Below, one piece after another: positions 25,668-34,852 of a DNA stretch of 64,000 nucleotides. The position numbers and the translations under genes were made by a program. The notes below the pieces were generated by a model. That model ran no database searches, was not told the DNA's origin, and worked only from the letters and a program-made list of their open reading frames with translations. The stretch covers positions 1 to 64,000 of the forward strand of contig JAHHHM010000016.1 in NCBI GenBank assembly GCA_019359355.1, in the 5' to 3' direction. The number at the start of each line of letters is the position of its first letter. The stretch's first letter is position 1. Origin of the DNA: Microcoleus vaginatus WJT46-NPBG5 (GTDB taxonomy: Bacteria; Cyanobacteriota; Cyanobacteriia; Cyanobacteriales; Oscillatoriaceae).

Positions 25668-26411
25668 CTAATGACACTGTTCGCAAGTGGCCACATTTCG
25701 CTTCAGAGAACACTGTTTCTTGAAGAATTCCAGCGCCGGCTTGCCTAAAGATGCGTGAAAATCTTCCTGCACTTTGTGGGTTAAGCACCGGGACACTTGT
25801 TTAACGATTTGGGCTAACAACCGATCCCCATTATTTTGAATCGTGGACTGGGGCAACGCCCGGATAAACTTGGGCAAGCACACGCCAACTGCTAAGTCTA
25901 ACTTCCACTCCACGCGAGTCATGGCAGTGCTGAGTTTGCCAGCTTGCCCTTGTGTAGCATCGGAAAGATCGGCGGGTACTTCCACTAACGTTTGGGCGGC
26001 TTGAAAGTCAACTTCATAGCCAGGAGGGGTATAATTCGGCACCGGGATCGTTTGGATCAGGTAAACGCCGTCTTGCTGCGGTAACAAGTCAAGACCCACT
26101 TTCGGCTCTACCTGATAGCCAAGTGCCCCAAATCGCCCGACGGTCAAAGCATAACCACTCTCTCCAATGGGATCTGCCTTCATCGGATGAGCGCACCGGC
26201 GGAACCAATCTTGGTGGGCGTCAAAATAGTTCGCAACAGTTTGAGCGCCGGCATACATGACCATGCTGCCAACAAAGCGTGTGCGAAACCAGATCGGTTC
26301 CTTCACCTCGGCTGAAGTGGCTTCTGGTTGCTCGCTAACTGCGATGGAGGCTGGAGCTAAAATGGCATCGGGAGCTTGAAACATTTGAGGTTGACTGGCT
26401 TGCGACTGCAT
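25668..26411 (-). CDS. DUF1997 family protein
   Basis: A 247-residue protein of the cyanobacterial/plant plastid DUF1997 family, recognisable by RFVGSMVMYAGAQTVANYF, the HPMKADPIGESGYALTVGRFG region and EPKVGLDLLP. It has a START/polyketide-cyclase-like size and beta-rich text, suggesting lipid or pigment binding, but the function is not established. The C-terminus carries CSLKRN...CEQCH, an extra Cys-rich tail. The first 40 residues are low in complexity and probably disordered. AAGGA precedes the ATG by about 10 nt. Confidence 0.85.
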   Translation of the reverse strand: MQSQASQPQMFQAPDAILAPASIAVSEQPEATSAEVKEPIWFRTRFVGSMVMYAGAQTVANYFDAHQDWFRRCAHPMKADPIGESGYALTVGRFGALGYQVEPKVGLDLLPQQDGVYLIQTIPVPNYTPPGYEVDFQAAQTLVEVPADLSDATQGQAGKLSTAMTRVEWKLDLAVGVCLPKFIRALPQSTIQNNGDRLLAQIVKQVSRCLTHKVQEDFHASLGKPALEFFKKQCSLKRNVATCEQCH

Positions 26412-26761
26412 GACACCCTATCCTTGAGATGACTGCGGTTTGCTTAGACTGAGAATGCTGTGAGGCGACAGTTGTTTCTTACTTTAGGTTTCTGTGCCCG
26501 TAAGCGAAATCCGTAATTTTGCCCGAGTTTTGAGCGATTTCTAACCAACAGTAGAGGCTGTACTGAGAAATTCCTGTTTCAATCACCATAGAGGGTTCTA
26601 GAAAGCGCTCTTGTGCTTGAATTACGGTCTGGTTTGTGATCTCTATCAATACATATATCTTTAAACAGGAGTATGGCCACCCTCTCCAGAGAAAGAAATG
26701 GGGAGATTTTTACTTTAGCGTTCACCCGTTGAAATTAACCACTAACAACTAACAATTACTT
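26412..26761. other. Divergent spacer between DUF1997 and the Ycf39-like gene
   Basis: No gene is seen in these 350 bp. The end (about 26736-26760) is an ACTAACAACTAACAATTACTT stretch typical of cyanobacterial intergenic filler rather than a ribosome binding site. Promoters of both flanking genes are expected here. Confidence 0.45.
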
Positions 26762-27421
26762 ATGAAAGCATTTGTAGCAGGAGCTACCGGCCAAACAGGT
26801 CGCCGGATTGTTAAAGAGCTAGTCAAGCGCCAAATTCCCGTTCGGGCTTTGGTTCGCAATGTAGAGGCTGCCAGAGAAATTTTGCCGGCAGAGGTGGAAT
26901 TCGTCACTGGCGATGTTTTAAACCCAGATAGCCTCAGCGCTGCGATTGGCGACAGTACGGTGCTGTTGTGTGCCACCGGCGCAAGTCCTGGTTTCGATCC
27001 CACCGGCCCTTACAAGGTGGACTTTGAGGGTACGAAAAATCTAGTGGATCTTGCCAAGACAAAGGGAATCCAGCAGTTTGTCTTGGTGTCTTCCCTCTGT
27101 ACCTCCCAGTTTTTCCATCCGCTGAATTTGTTTTGGCTGATTTTGGTGTGGAAAAAACGCGCGGAAGAGTATATCCAGAGTAGTGGCCTGACTTACACAA
27201 TTGTGCGGCCTGGGGGTCTTCAGAATGAGGATAATGATTTGCCGGTGAAGATGTCTTCAGCGGATACGCAGTTCGATGGGAGAATTCCCCGGACAAAGGT
27301 GGCGCAGGTGTGTGTTGAAGCGTTGTTTCAACCGGCAGCCCGTAATAAAATTGTCGAAGTCACGGCTGCAGCAGAGGCTCCTGAGAAATCCTTTGAGCAG
27401 CTATTCGCCAGCGTTGCTTGA
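26762..27421 (+). CDS. NAD(P)-binding atypical SDR, Ycf39/Tic62-like
   Basis: A 219-residue Rossmann protein: GATGQTGR at 7-14 binds NAD(P), followed by VRALVRN and the ATGASPGFDPTGPYKVDFEGTK region. It belongs to the NAD(P)H-binding group that includes Tic62 and Ycf39. The catalytic YxxxK of classical SDRs is absent, as usual in this group, so it may be a redox-sensing or assembly factor rather than a dehydrogenase. It is followed by the GH104 gene after 76 bp on the same strand. Confidence 0.87.
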   Translation: MKAFVAGATGQTGRRIVKELVKRQIPVRALVRNVEAAREILPAEVEFVTGDVLNPDSLSAAIGDSTVLLCATGASPGFDPTGPYKVDFEGTKNLVDLAKTKGIQQFVLVSSLCTSQFFHPLNLFWLILVWKKRAEEYIQSSGLTYTIVRPGGLQNEDNDLPVKMSSADTQFDGRIPRTKVAQVCVEALFQPAARNKIVEVTAAAEAPEKSFEQLFASVA

Positions 27422-27497
27422 TTTGCGGAAACTGCCGGTCAGTCACTGGAGTTACCCTTTGTTGAGTAAGCGTGCGGATGACGCACGAGGGTGAGTT

Positions 27498-28154
27498 TTG
27501 GAACTGACAAGTAACGTGAGCAGACTCAAGCGGATTATTGCCGGCAGTGCCGCTGCTGCCGGTTTGGTATTTTTGCTATCGCATTGGCCGGGGGATCGGT
27601 GGCCGCAATCGGGTTTTGACTATGTTGTTAAACCGCAACCGCTGGCAATGCAGGGAGGCGATCCCTATGTTCGGGCGCTGATGCGAACGATCTCGGCCAG
27701 TGAGTCTAATGTTTCCAGACCTTATTCTGTTCTCTATGGCGGTGAGGATGCCGGAAATTTGAGCGATCATCCTGACCGCTGTGTGAGGATTGTCAATGGC
27801 CCGAATGAGAACAATTGCACCACGGCTGCCGGTCGCTATCAGATGCTAACAACGACGTGGCAGGAAATGGCAAAACGCTATCATCCTGATCCGTCGCAGT
27901 TTTTGTTTTGGCACTCCTACAGTTTTGAGCCAGAATTTCAGGATGCGGTGGTTTACGCTTGGCTCAGTGACTCTGATGCTTGGGGAACGGACATTCCCGA
28001 ACTGCTGCGCCAAGGAAGATTACAAGAGGTGTTGAAATTACTTTCTGGCACTTGGACGAGTTTAGGCTACGGAATCGAAGACAATTCGATGACCGGCTCT
28101 TTATCGGCAGTTTATCAAGAAATGTTGCAAGAAGAACTGCGGACGGCAAGCTGA
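27498..28154 (+). CDS. Lambda-endolysin-like lytic transglycosylase (GH104), membrane-anchored
   Basis: The protein has a hydrophobic N-terminus (about residues 12-28) and then a lysozyme domain in the pattern of phage lambda endolysin: catalytic Glu69 in SASESN, VLYGG, SDHP, AAGRYQM, a TW, DAVVYAWL and WTSLGYG. It should cleave peptidoglycan between MurNAc and GlcNAc, attached to the membrane on the periplasmic side. The start is a TTG with GAGGGTGAG just upstream; a GTG at 27516 is an alternative. No phage genes surround it, so it is a domesticated wall enzyme or an old acquisition. Confidence 0.85.
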   Translation: MELTSNVSRLKRIIAGSAAAAGLVFLLSHWPGDRWPQSGFDYVVKPQPLAMQGGDPYVRALMRTISASESNVSRPYSVLYGGEDAGNLSDHPDRCVRIVNGPNENNCTTAAGRYQMLTTTWQEMAKRYHPDPSQFLFWHSYSFEPEFQDAVVYAWLSDSDAWGTDIPELLRQGRLQEVLKLLSGTWTSLGYGIEDNSMTGSLSAVYQEMLQEELRTAS

Positions 28155-28398
28155 ACGTTTGTTAAGATGCTGGCTCATGCCGGTATCCTCCGCTGAATCG
28201 GGGGCAAAATTTTACCATGTCCATATAAATACTTATTTAACAATTAAAGTCTATTTCTTCTAAATTCAAAATAAAAAGCCGACTCGCAAAGGGATACATC
28301 CATTCACAGCTAAATAACTTTTGAAGCATATTAAAAGTAATTAACCGAAACTATTAACAACAAGCAGGCAAATTACGCGAGATTGAAGTCACTATCGC

Positions 28399-28677
28399 TT
28401 AACAATAGCCAAGAGATAGCAGTAAGCCGTGACATTCCTTCTCGTGGATCTTGCCGGTTTCGCAGAGTTCCAGAAGCGTGTCTGCTAGAACATAAAGCGC
28501 AATCGCCCGGTCGATGTATTCTTTCGCACTGGCCATTCCCTCATCAATAGTTTTGTAGGCTTGCCAATTTGTGCTAGTTTTGTGTCTCGCTGGTGGCAAG
28601 CACTTGATCGCCCAGCCGCCTTCTAAAGGCATTGCTAAAATTAACCAGTTGTGATAGCAAACGTTCCAAGTTTTCAT
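28399..28677 (-). CDS. Small protein of unknown function
   Basis: A 92-residue protein, MKTWNVCYHNWLILAMP to LLLSLGYC, with no signal peptide and no known motif. The second half is helical (EGMASAKEYIDRAIALYVLAD). Codon use and the clean ATG start support a real gene, but no family was recognised. It is isolated on the minus strand between the GH104 gene and the SLH gene. Confidence 0.6.
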   Translation of the reverse strand: MKTWNVCYHNWLILAMPLEGGWAIKCLPPARHKTSTNWQAYKTIDEGMASAKEYIDRAIALYVLADTLLELCETGKIHEKECHGLLLSLGYC

Positions 28678-29213
28678 ATTTTAATTCTCTCCAGGTGTTC
28701 TAAGTTTGTACACTGCATCCTGTTTCATAGTATCGAGGGCTTTTGTTTAGCAGAAAGTGACCCATTGCCAGGAGGAAGGGTGATAATTATCTGACGGTTG
28801 GGTGATGAGTGGCTTTTACTCAATGTGATCCAGATCATTTTTTTTAAGGTGCCGGTGGCAATTGCACTTGATAGATGAAGAAGTGTAAAGGGAATTTGGG
28901 TTTGGCATTGGATAAGCAGGGTTCACGCACCCCTAAGTGATCTTCCAGACAGGCTTTGCAGTAAGGTTTTACGGCTAAGGAGAGTTGAAACTTTTTTTAA
29001 AAGAGCGATGGAATCCAGATTGCGACAAAAATTAAAACATTAGCTAAAAATCCACTAAACACTAAGCTGAAATTCAATAATAAGACCAGAGCCTCAACCA
29101 GGCTCAAGCAAAGCGCCATCTCGTCAGGTAAGTGGCTCCAGACTGTCGTGCACCTTTTATCTTTTGCCAATATTAGTTCGCTTTTTCTGCCGGTGTTATT
29201 AGATAAATCGTCA
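28678..29213. other. Spacer upstream of the SLH gene
   Basis: About 536 bp between divergent genes (470 bp if the SLH gene starts at the GTG 29148). No gene, strong repeat or hairpin was recognised. The promoter of the SLH-CHAT pair is expected here. Confidence 0.45.
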
Positions 29214-31070
29214 ATGTCACAAATTTGGGTTTCTCAGCTCATATTCTTGAGTCTCATGGGTGCTACTGCGGTTGTTGTTAGTTCTGAAACAAGTCACGCA
29301 CAGCCGGCTAACCCTGAACAATCTGCTTTGCTTGATGAAGAGACTTTTTCACCAGCGCAACCTGCAGCGTCTCTTTCGTCACAAAATTCACTCATCACTA
29401 CTCAACCGGCATCTTTTGCAGAACCGGCAAAAAAAGTCACTTCTTTTAAGCCGGTTATTTCTAACGCTCGCCTTTTGAAGCAGGAGTTGCCGCAAGTATT
29501 TGCAACCAGTCGCGCTGAATTATTGATGCCGGCAGGGCAAGGGGTGTCGGCTTCTAGCCAAAGCGAGGTGACACAGTTATCTGACTTGATGCCGGCACTC
29601 ACTGCCCCACACATTGCTCAAACACCCCAGTTTTTGGCGCAAAAATTGACATTTTCAGATGTGCGGGATCACTGGGCACAAAGTTTTATCGAAGCGCTTG
29701 CCGCTCAGGATATCATTGGTGGGTTTCCTGATGGTACATTTCGCCCAGAAGCGCCGGTGACGCGGGCGCAGTTTGCTGCACTGATCCGAAAAGCTTTTGC
29801 TAGAAATTCGGTTCGTAACCCGATTCAATTTATCGATGTGCCGGCGAATTATTGGGCTTACGATGCAATTCAGGAAGCCTATAGCATTGGTTTTTTAGAA
29901 GGCTACCCCAATAATGTGTTTGCGCCGGAGCAAAATATTCCTCGCGTTGAGGTATTAGTCTCACTAGCTAATGGATTGAATCTGGCAAAAACGGGTGAGA
30001 CAACAACAATTTTAACCGGCTCGTTTCAGGATGCTTCTAGTATTCCAAATTACGCCCAAAATAGTATCGCCGTTGCCACTGAAAATCAACTAATTGTCAA
30101 TTACCCAAATGTGCAAAATCTCAACCCCAATCAAGTTTCGACACGGGCAGATGTAGCGGCTTTTATTTATCAAGCCCTGGTTAACACCGGCGCACTGCCG
30201 CAGCTCAGCGTTTCTGACAAGGCATCTCAATATATTGTGGGTTACGAACCCCCACAAACGCCGACTCCGCCCATTGCTTCTAGCGGTGCCGGTGCTGTGC
30301 CGAATTTAACACCACAGCAAATTGTACCGGGACGAGAACAATTTGTACCAGAAAGAATCCCCCTTCGTCCAGTTCCCAATACTTCACAACGACAGAAATT
30401 ACTGGCATCTCCTGGGACAACTTCTGTTACCCCATCCGCTTATGGTAAATCTTGGAGAAGCGTTGGTGTTGGTGCCGGTTTTCAGGCGCGAACTCGGTTT
30501 ACAGATGAATCTGATGGTGGAATTGCTGTTGGGTTCGGATTAGGGAACGCTCAAAAAGCGGTGGGTTTAGATGTTGGTGTTGCTATTTTCAATCTTTCAG
30601 ATAGTTTTGGGGATCGCGGAGGAGTGAGTTTCAAATTACACCGTGCCCTTCCCGATGATTTTGCCGTGGCCATTGGGTGGCAAAATGCGATTGTTTGGGG
30701 TTTTACAGATGCCGGTAGCAGTGTTTATGGCGTTGCGAGTAAAATGTTTCGCCTTCAAGATAGTACGGAAAAACCCTTTAGCCGGCTTTATCTTTCTGCG
30801 GGCATCGGTAATGGGCAATTTCGCTCTGAGTTTGATATTAATGACAATAAGGATACAATCGGTGTGTTCGGCAGTGTTGCAGTGCGAGTGGCTCAGCCTG
30901 TAAATGCAATTGCTGAGTGGACGGGGCAGGATTTAACTCTGGGCGTTTCTTTTGTTCCTTTCCAAAATGTGCCTTTAGTCATTACGCCGGCAGTTACGGA
31001 TGTTACGAACAATGCCGGTGATGGGGCAAGATTTATCCTCGGTATCGGTTACGGATTTTATTTTAAATAG
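29214..31070 (+). CDS. SLH-domain outer-membrane beta-barrel protein
   Basis: From ATG 29214 a signal peptide is evident (MSQIWVSQLIFLSLMGATAV, cleavage near SHA-QP). A GTG at 29148 would add 22 residues and spoil it. After an Ala/Pro-rich stretch come three S-layer homology motifs (FSDVRDHWAQ...GGFPDGTFRP, FIDVPANYWA...EGYPNNVFAPE, and a weaker third). Then a Pro-rich linker and a C-terminal region of alternating hydrophobic strands with GVGAGFQAR...LYLSAGIGNGQF...GIGYGFYFK, consistent with an outer-membrane barrel. The SLH part should hold the peptidoglycan. The CHAT gene follows after 10 bp, implying a joint function. Confidence 0.85.
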   Translation: MSQIWVSQLIFLSLMGATAVVVSSETSHAQPANPEQSALLDEETFSPAQPAASLSSQNSLITTQPASFAEPAKKVTSFKPVISNARLLKQELPQVFATSRAELLMPAGQGVSASSQSEVTQLSDLMPALTAPHIAQTPQFLAQKLTFSDVRDHWAQSFIEALAAQDIIGGFPDGTFRPEAPVTRAQFAALIRKAFARNSVRNPIQFIDVPANYWAYDAIQEAYSIGFLEGYPNNVFAPEQNIPRVEVLVSLANGLNLAKTGETTTILTGSFQDASSIPNYAQNSIAVATENQLIVNYPNVQNLNPNQVSTRADVAAFIYQALVNTGALPQLSVSDKASQYIVGYEPPQTPTPPIASSGAGAVPNLTPQQIVPGREQFVPERIPLRPVPNTSQRQKLLASPGTTSVTPSAYGKSWRSVGVGAGFQARTRFTDESDGGIAVGFGLGNAQKAVGLDVGVAIFNLSDSFGDRGGVSFKLHRALPDDFAVAIGWQNAIVWGFTDAGSSVYGVASKMFRLQDSTEKPFSRLYLSAGIGNGQFRSEFDINDNKDTIGVFGSVAVRVAQPVNAIAEWTGQDLTLGVSFVPFQNVPLVITPAVTDVTNNAGDGARFILGIGYGFYFK

Positions 31071-31080
31071 GTTAAATTCT

Positions 31081-32916
31081 ATGAAAAAATTCAAGTTTTT
31101 ACGCAATTTTTGTTTAGCTTTTCTCTTTGTTTTAGCTGCTGCCGATCCGGCTTTCACTCAAATTGGAAACCAGTCTGATGGCTTTCCTAATCTCCCTGAG
31201 ATTACTAACGTCTTTCCTGATCCTCCTGGGGGTCCTAATAGTGGTCCTAATCCTCCTGGGGGTCCTAATAGTGGTCCTAATCCTCCTGGGGGTCCTAATA
31301 GCGGTCCCAATCCTCCTGGAGGTCCTAATAGCGGTCCCAATCCTCCTGGAGGTCCTAATGGCGGTCCCAATCCTCCTGGAGGTCCTAATGGCGGTCCCAA
31401 TCCTCCTGGAGGTCCTAATGGCTTTCCTAATCCGCCAGGAAGTAATAATCCTCCGCCAAGATTTAACTCATCTACAGATCCCTCACAAAGAACTAATCCA
31501 ACCACTGAATCTTCAGAAACTTCTGGATCGTCTGGTTCCTCTGGCTCATCTGGGTCGTCTGGCTCATCTAGCTCGTCTGGCTCATCGTCAGTAACCGCAG
31601 GAAAAGAAGTTGACAGAGGTGGTTTTGAGGGGATCGTGCAAGGTGGACAGACGGATCAGGCAGTCCAGGCATTTGAAGAAGTACAAGCGGTAGATTTTGG
31701 CAACCAACTCGGCATACCTCTCTATGGAAAAGCGCCGACAATTGATGAGATCGCAAAAGCACTGTGTAATATCCATCAAGCCACGGGTAAAAAGCCAGCC
31801 ATCAATTATATTTTTGCCGGCGAAAAGGGGTTGGATACTTTAACAATTTTTCCGCAATGCCTAACGGCGGCTACTGAACAAATTAATGAACCATTTGTTC
31901 GGAAGTTCATTCCTGAAGCTAAACGACCTACTCTTGAAAAAGTTCTGAAAGAGTTTCGTTCTCAAGTGACCAATCCCAGAAATATCCGCAGCACCAGTTA
32001 CTTAAAATCTGCTCAACAACTTTATCAGTGGATCATCTCTCCCATTGAGCCTGAATTACAAGCGAACAATATCGATATTATTGTATTTGCGATGGATGCC
32101 GGCTTGCGCTCAATGCCAATCGCAGCTTTGCACGATGGCAAGCAGTTTCTCATTGAAAAATATGGGATTGCCTTAATTCCCAGTTTTGGCCTAACGGATA
32201 GCCGTTATATCAGTTTGAAAGACGCGCAAGTTTTAGCAATGGGGGCTTCAGAATTTACCGAGCAAAATCCTTTGCCGGCAGTGCCGGTGGAGTTATCTGA
32301 AATTGTTGGGGAAGGGGGGAAGTGGAGCGGTCAAAAATTGCTGAATGAAGCGTTTACTCTCGAAAACTTTAAATTACTAAATCGGCAGCAACATTTCCAG
32401 ATTATTCACCTGGCCACTCACGGAGAATTCCAACCAGGAAATGTCAGTAATTCTTATATCCAGTTTTGGAATGAGAAACTCCGGATGAATGAATTGCCAC
32501 AAATCGCCCAAGAATTAGGTTGGAATGCAGCTTCTACAGCGCCGGTGGAACTGCTGGTTTTGAGTGCTTGCCGAACTGCCTTGGGAGATGAACAAGCTGA
32601 ATTGGGTTTTGCAGGATTAACCGTTCAAGCCGGCATCAAATCGGCTTTAGCAAGTCTTTGGTATGTCAGTGATGCCGGCACACTTGCCCTAATGAATGAG
32701 TTTTACAAGCAGTTGAAACTGACAGCGAATAAGGCAGAGGCGCTTCGGCAAGCACAATTGGCTATGTTAACAGGAACCGTTCAAGTTAATGGAGGTCAGT
32801 TGCGCGGTTCAGACCAGCAAGTTCTTACTCTCCCTAGCGGTGTTGCGACGAAAAGCGTGAATGTAGCGCATCCCTATTTCTGGTCTGCATTTACATTAAT
32901 TGGAAATTGGAACTAA
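31081..32916 (+). CDS. Secreted CHAT-domain (caspase-like) protein with collagen-like repeat
   Basis: The start at ATG 31081 (MKKFKFLRNFCLAFLFVLAA) gives a clean signal peptide; a longer frame from 31000 overlaps the SLH gene and is rejected. After it come seven decapeptides PPGGPN(S/G)GPN (about residues 48-120), a Ser/Gly stretch, and a CHAT peptidase-type domain (about 290-611). The catalytic pair is His447 (HLATHGEF) and Cys497 (LSACRTALGDE). CHAT domains are caspase-like; many are proteases. This one is exported, so it would act in the periplasm or outside. It forms a tight two-gene unit with the SLH barrel protein. Its target is unknown. Confidence 0.9.
   Translation: MKKFKFLRNFCLAFLFVLAAADPAFTQIGNQSDGFPNLPEITNVFPDPPGGPNSGPNPPGGPNSGPNPPGGPNSGPNPPGGPNSGPNPPGGPNGGPNPPGGPNGGPNPPGGPNGFPNPPGSNNPPPRFNSSTDPSQRTNPTTESSETSGSSGSSGSSGSSGSSSSSGSSSVTAGKEVDRGGFEGIVQGGQTDQAVQAFEEVQAVDFGNQLGIPLYGKAPTIDEIAKALCNIHQATGKKPAINYIFAGEKGLDTLTIFPQCLTAATEQINEPFVRKFIPEAKRPTLEKVLKEFRSQVTNPRNIRSTSYLKSAQQLYQWIISPIEPELQANNIDIIVFAMDAGLRSMPIAALHDGKQFLIEKYGIALIPSFGLTDSRYISLKDAQVLAMGASEFTEQNPLPAVPVELSEIVGEGGKWSGQKLLNEAFTLENFKLLNRQQHFQIIHLATHGEFQPGNVSNSYIQFWNEKLRMNELPQIAQELGWNAASTAPVELLVLSACRTALGDEQAELGFAGLTVQAGIKSALASLWYVSDAGTLALMNEFYKQLKLTANKAEALRQAQLAMLTGTVQVNGGQLRGSDQQVLTLPSGVATKSVNVAHPYFWSAFTLIGNWN
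31222..31440 (+). repeat. 30-bp tandem repeat in the CHAT gene
   Basis: Seven 30-bp units encode PPGGPN(S/G)GPN. Units 1-3 and 4-6 form sub-groups that differ at synonymous third positions and at Ser/Gly, which points to stepwise duplication. A collagen-like Gly-Pro-Asn stalk is implied. Confidence 0.85.
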
Positions 32917-32917
32917 C

Positions 32918-32965
32918 AGAAGGTAAAAGGGAAAAAGTGAATCATTTTTTCCTTTTACCTTTTCT
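32918..32965. terminator. Bidirectional hairpin between CHAT and metal-sensor genes
   Basis: An almost perfect stem of about 18 bp (32918-32936 with 32945-32965) lies just after the CHAT stop and reaches the stop of the convergent sensor gene. A and T runs flank it on both strands. Confidence 0.75.
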
Positions 32966-33398
32966 AGTTTTTCGTTCCCGAATCTTTTTTCTTTTCACGA
33001 GGCAAAAATCGGTCGAGAGCGGCTTTTAGTTCCTCAATTTCATCATCAATATTCCCCTCTTTTGCGGCTCGTGCAATACATTCGGTTAAATGCTCATCTA
33101 AAATAATCCGGGCCACGCGATCAAGCGCCCCCCGAACTGCGGCAACCTGAACCAAGACATCTGGACAGGGTTTGCTTTCCTGCACCATTGTCTTAATTCC
33201 CCGGATATGTCCTTCAATGCGAGAAAGCCGGTTCACAAGGCGTCGCAGGGATTCTTCAGTGTGAACGTGAGGGTGAGCGCTATGGCCATCTCCATGCGTG
33301 TGATCGCTGTAGAGGTCATCTTTATCCTGAAGCCGGCCCAGTTCATCTTTGCCGGCTAAGGACAAGGTTTTATCAGTTAACGAGTTAGTTCCAATCAT
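32964..33398 (-). CDS. CsoR/RcnR-family metal-sensing repressor, InrS-like
   Basis: A 144-residue DUF156 repressor. The fold starts at about residue 47 (TEESLRRLVNRLSRIEGHIRGI). The metal ligands Cys78, His103 and Cys107 have the same spacing (25 and 4) as Cys53-His78-Cys82 of InrS, the nickel sensor of Synechocystis. A His-rich N-terminus (SDHTHGDGHSAHPHVH, 31-46) also matches InrS. It would release DNA when it binds Ni(II) or another divalent or cuprous ion. No efflux gene lies next to it, so its target is elsewhere, or is itself. Confidence 0.88.
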   Translation of the reverse strand: MIGTNSLTDKTLSLAGKDELGRLQDKDDLYSDHTHGDGHSAHPHVHTEESLRRLVNRLSRIEGHIRGIKTMVQESKPCPDVLVQVAAVRGALDRVARIILDEHLTECIARAAKEGNIDDEIEELKAALDRFLPREKKKDSGTKN

Positions 33399-33634
33399 TC
33401 GTTTTGCGCTGCATAGTAAATAAGATTCTAGCCTAGGGGCAAAACCAAGTTCTCAGTTAGGGAAAAAGTTAAAGCATTACTGCGAACTTGGCGCTATCCC
33501 TGTGCGACTTTCCCCGATCCTGCATTGGGGTTGAAATCCGTCAGCCTTGGGGTTCACAGAATTGTCAGAATAGCTGTAGCAACACGTTGAGTGCTGCAAA
33601 AACCATTACGAAGGTTTGCAACAAATTTAGGCCG

Positions 33635-34852
33635 ATGGCAATTAAGACTATGGGATTTTTCAAGTTTTTTCGCGCTTTGGGGCACACCATCACCCAGGTG
33701 TTGGCCATTTTGCTAGGAGCTATTTTAATGGTTAGCACGCTACAAGTGCTGCCATCTGTAGCGGCACCGGCTCCCCTGCCGGCCTCAGCCGTCGCCCTTC
33801 AGGGTTCAACCGCACCGGCAACCAAGGGTGGTAGCTTTGTGACTGCAGCGGTTAATTTGGTGGGACCGGCTGTCGTGAGAATTGATACAGAACGCACCGT
33901 CACCCGTAACTCTGATCCCTTGTTTGATGATCCCTTCTTCCGCCGGTTTTTTGGTGACGACTTGGCGCAACAACTGCCCCGCGAACAGCATCTGCGTGGA
34001 CAGGGATCGGGCTTCATCATTGATAGCAGTGGCGTGATTTTGACCAACGCCCATGTGGTTGACAATGCAGATAAGGTAACCGTGACACTCAAGGATGGGC
34101 GCACCTTAGAAGGAGAAGTGCGCGGTACGGATGAAGTAACGGATTTGGCAGTGGTTAAAGTCAATGGTGGTAACTTGCCGGTTGCCCCTTTGGGAGATTC
34201 TACTCAGGTGCAGGTGGGAGACTGGGCGATCGCACTGGGCAACCCCTTGGGGCTGGATAATACCGTGACTTTGGGAATTGTCAGCACCTTGAAGCGTTCT
34301 AGCGCTCAGGCCGGCATTCCGGATAAACGCTTGGACTTTATCCAAACCGATGCTGCGATTAACCCCGGAAACTCTGGTGGGCCACTTCTCAACGAGCGAG
34401 GGGAAGTCATTGGGATTAATACCGCCATTCGTGCCGGTGCGAATGGAATTGGCTTTGCCATTCCCATCGATAAAGCCAAAGCGGTTTCTGCCCAGTTGGT
34501 GAAAGGTGAAAAAGTAGCCCATCCTTATGTGGGCGTTCAAATGGTGACACTAACCCCACAAATTGCCAAAGAAAATAATCAGGCTCCCAATTCTCCGTTC
34601 ATAGTGCCAGAAATTAATGGCGTTTTAGTGATGGGAGTGCTACCCAATACGCCGGCAGAAGCAGCCGGTATTCGCATCGGGGATGTGATTGTCGAAGTGA
34701 ATAACCAAACCGTTTCTAGTGCAGAACAGTTGCAGAATATTGTTGAAAATAGCCAGGTGGGCCAGCAATTGCAGTTTAAAGTGCGACGCGGCAACCAAAG
34801 CCTTCCCCCCTTAGCGGTTCGGACAGCGCAACTGGAAAGCAATGCTAGATAA
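33635..34852 (+). CDS. HtrA/Deg-type serine protease with PDZ domain
   Basis: From ATG 33635 the protein has 405 residues: an N-terminal hydrophobic anchor or signal (about 18-44), a trypsin-like domain with the triad His140 (TNAHVV), Asp170 (TDLAVVKV) and Ser247 (GNSGGPL), and one C-terminal PDZ domain (about 300-395). This is the HhoA/HhoB/HtrA family, which degrades or refolds damaged proteins in the cyanobacterial envelope. A TTG frame start at 33488 adds 49 unlikely residues. Which of the three paralogs it is cannot be told here. Confidence 0.93.
   Translation: MAIKTMGFFKFFRALGHTITQVLAILLGAILMVSTLQVLPSVAAPAPLPASAVALQGSTAPATKGGSFVTAAVNLVGPAVVRIDTERTVTRNSDPLFDDPFFRRFFGDDLAQQLPREQHLRGQGSGFIIDSSGVILTNAHVVDNADKVTVTLKDGRTLEGEVRGTDEVTDLAVVKVNGGNLPVAPLGDSTQVQVGDWAIALGNPLGLDNTVTLGIVSTLKRSSAQAGIPDKRLDFIQTDAAINPGNSGGPLLNERGEVIGINTAIRAGANGIGFAIPIDKAKAVSAQLVKGEKVAHPYVGVQMVTLTPQIAKENNQAPNSPFIVPEINGVLVMGVLPNTPAEAAGIRIGDVIVEVNNQTVSSAEQLQNIVENSQVGQQLQFKVRRGNQSLPPLAVRTAQLESNAR

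Noticed and set aside
31158-31505. 115-codon Gly/Pro-rich minus-strand frame
   Set aside because: It is the reverse reading of the 30-bp repeat in the CHAT gene.
32964-33398. Copper sensor CsoR
   Set aside because: The fold fits, but the Cys-His-Cys spacing together with the His-rich N-terminus is closer to the nickel sensor InrS, so the copper call was not made.
34106-34540. 144-codon minus-strand frame in the HtrA gene
   Set aside because: It is antisense to the protease domain carrying an intact catalytic triad.
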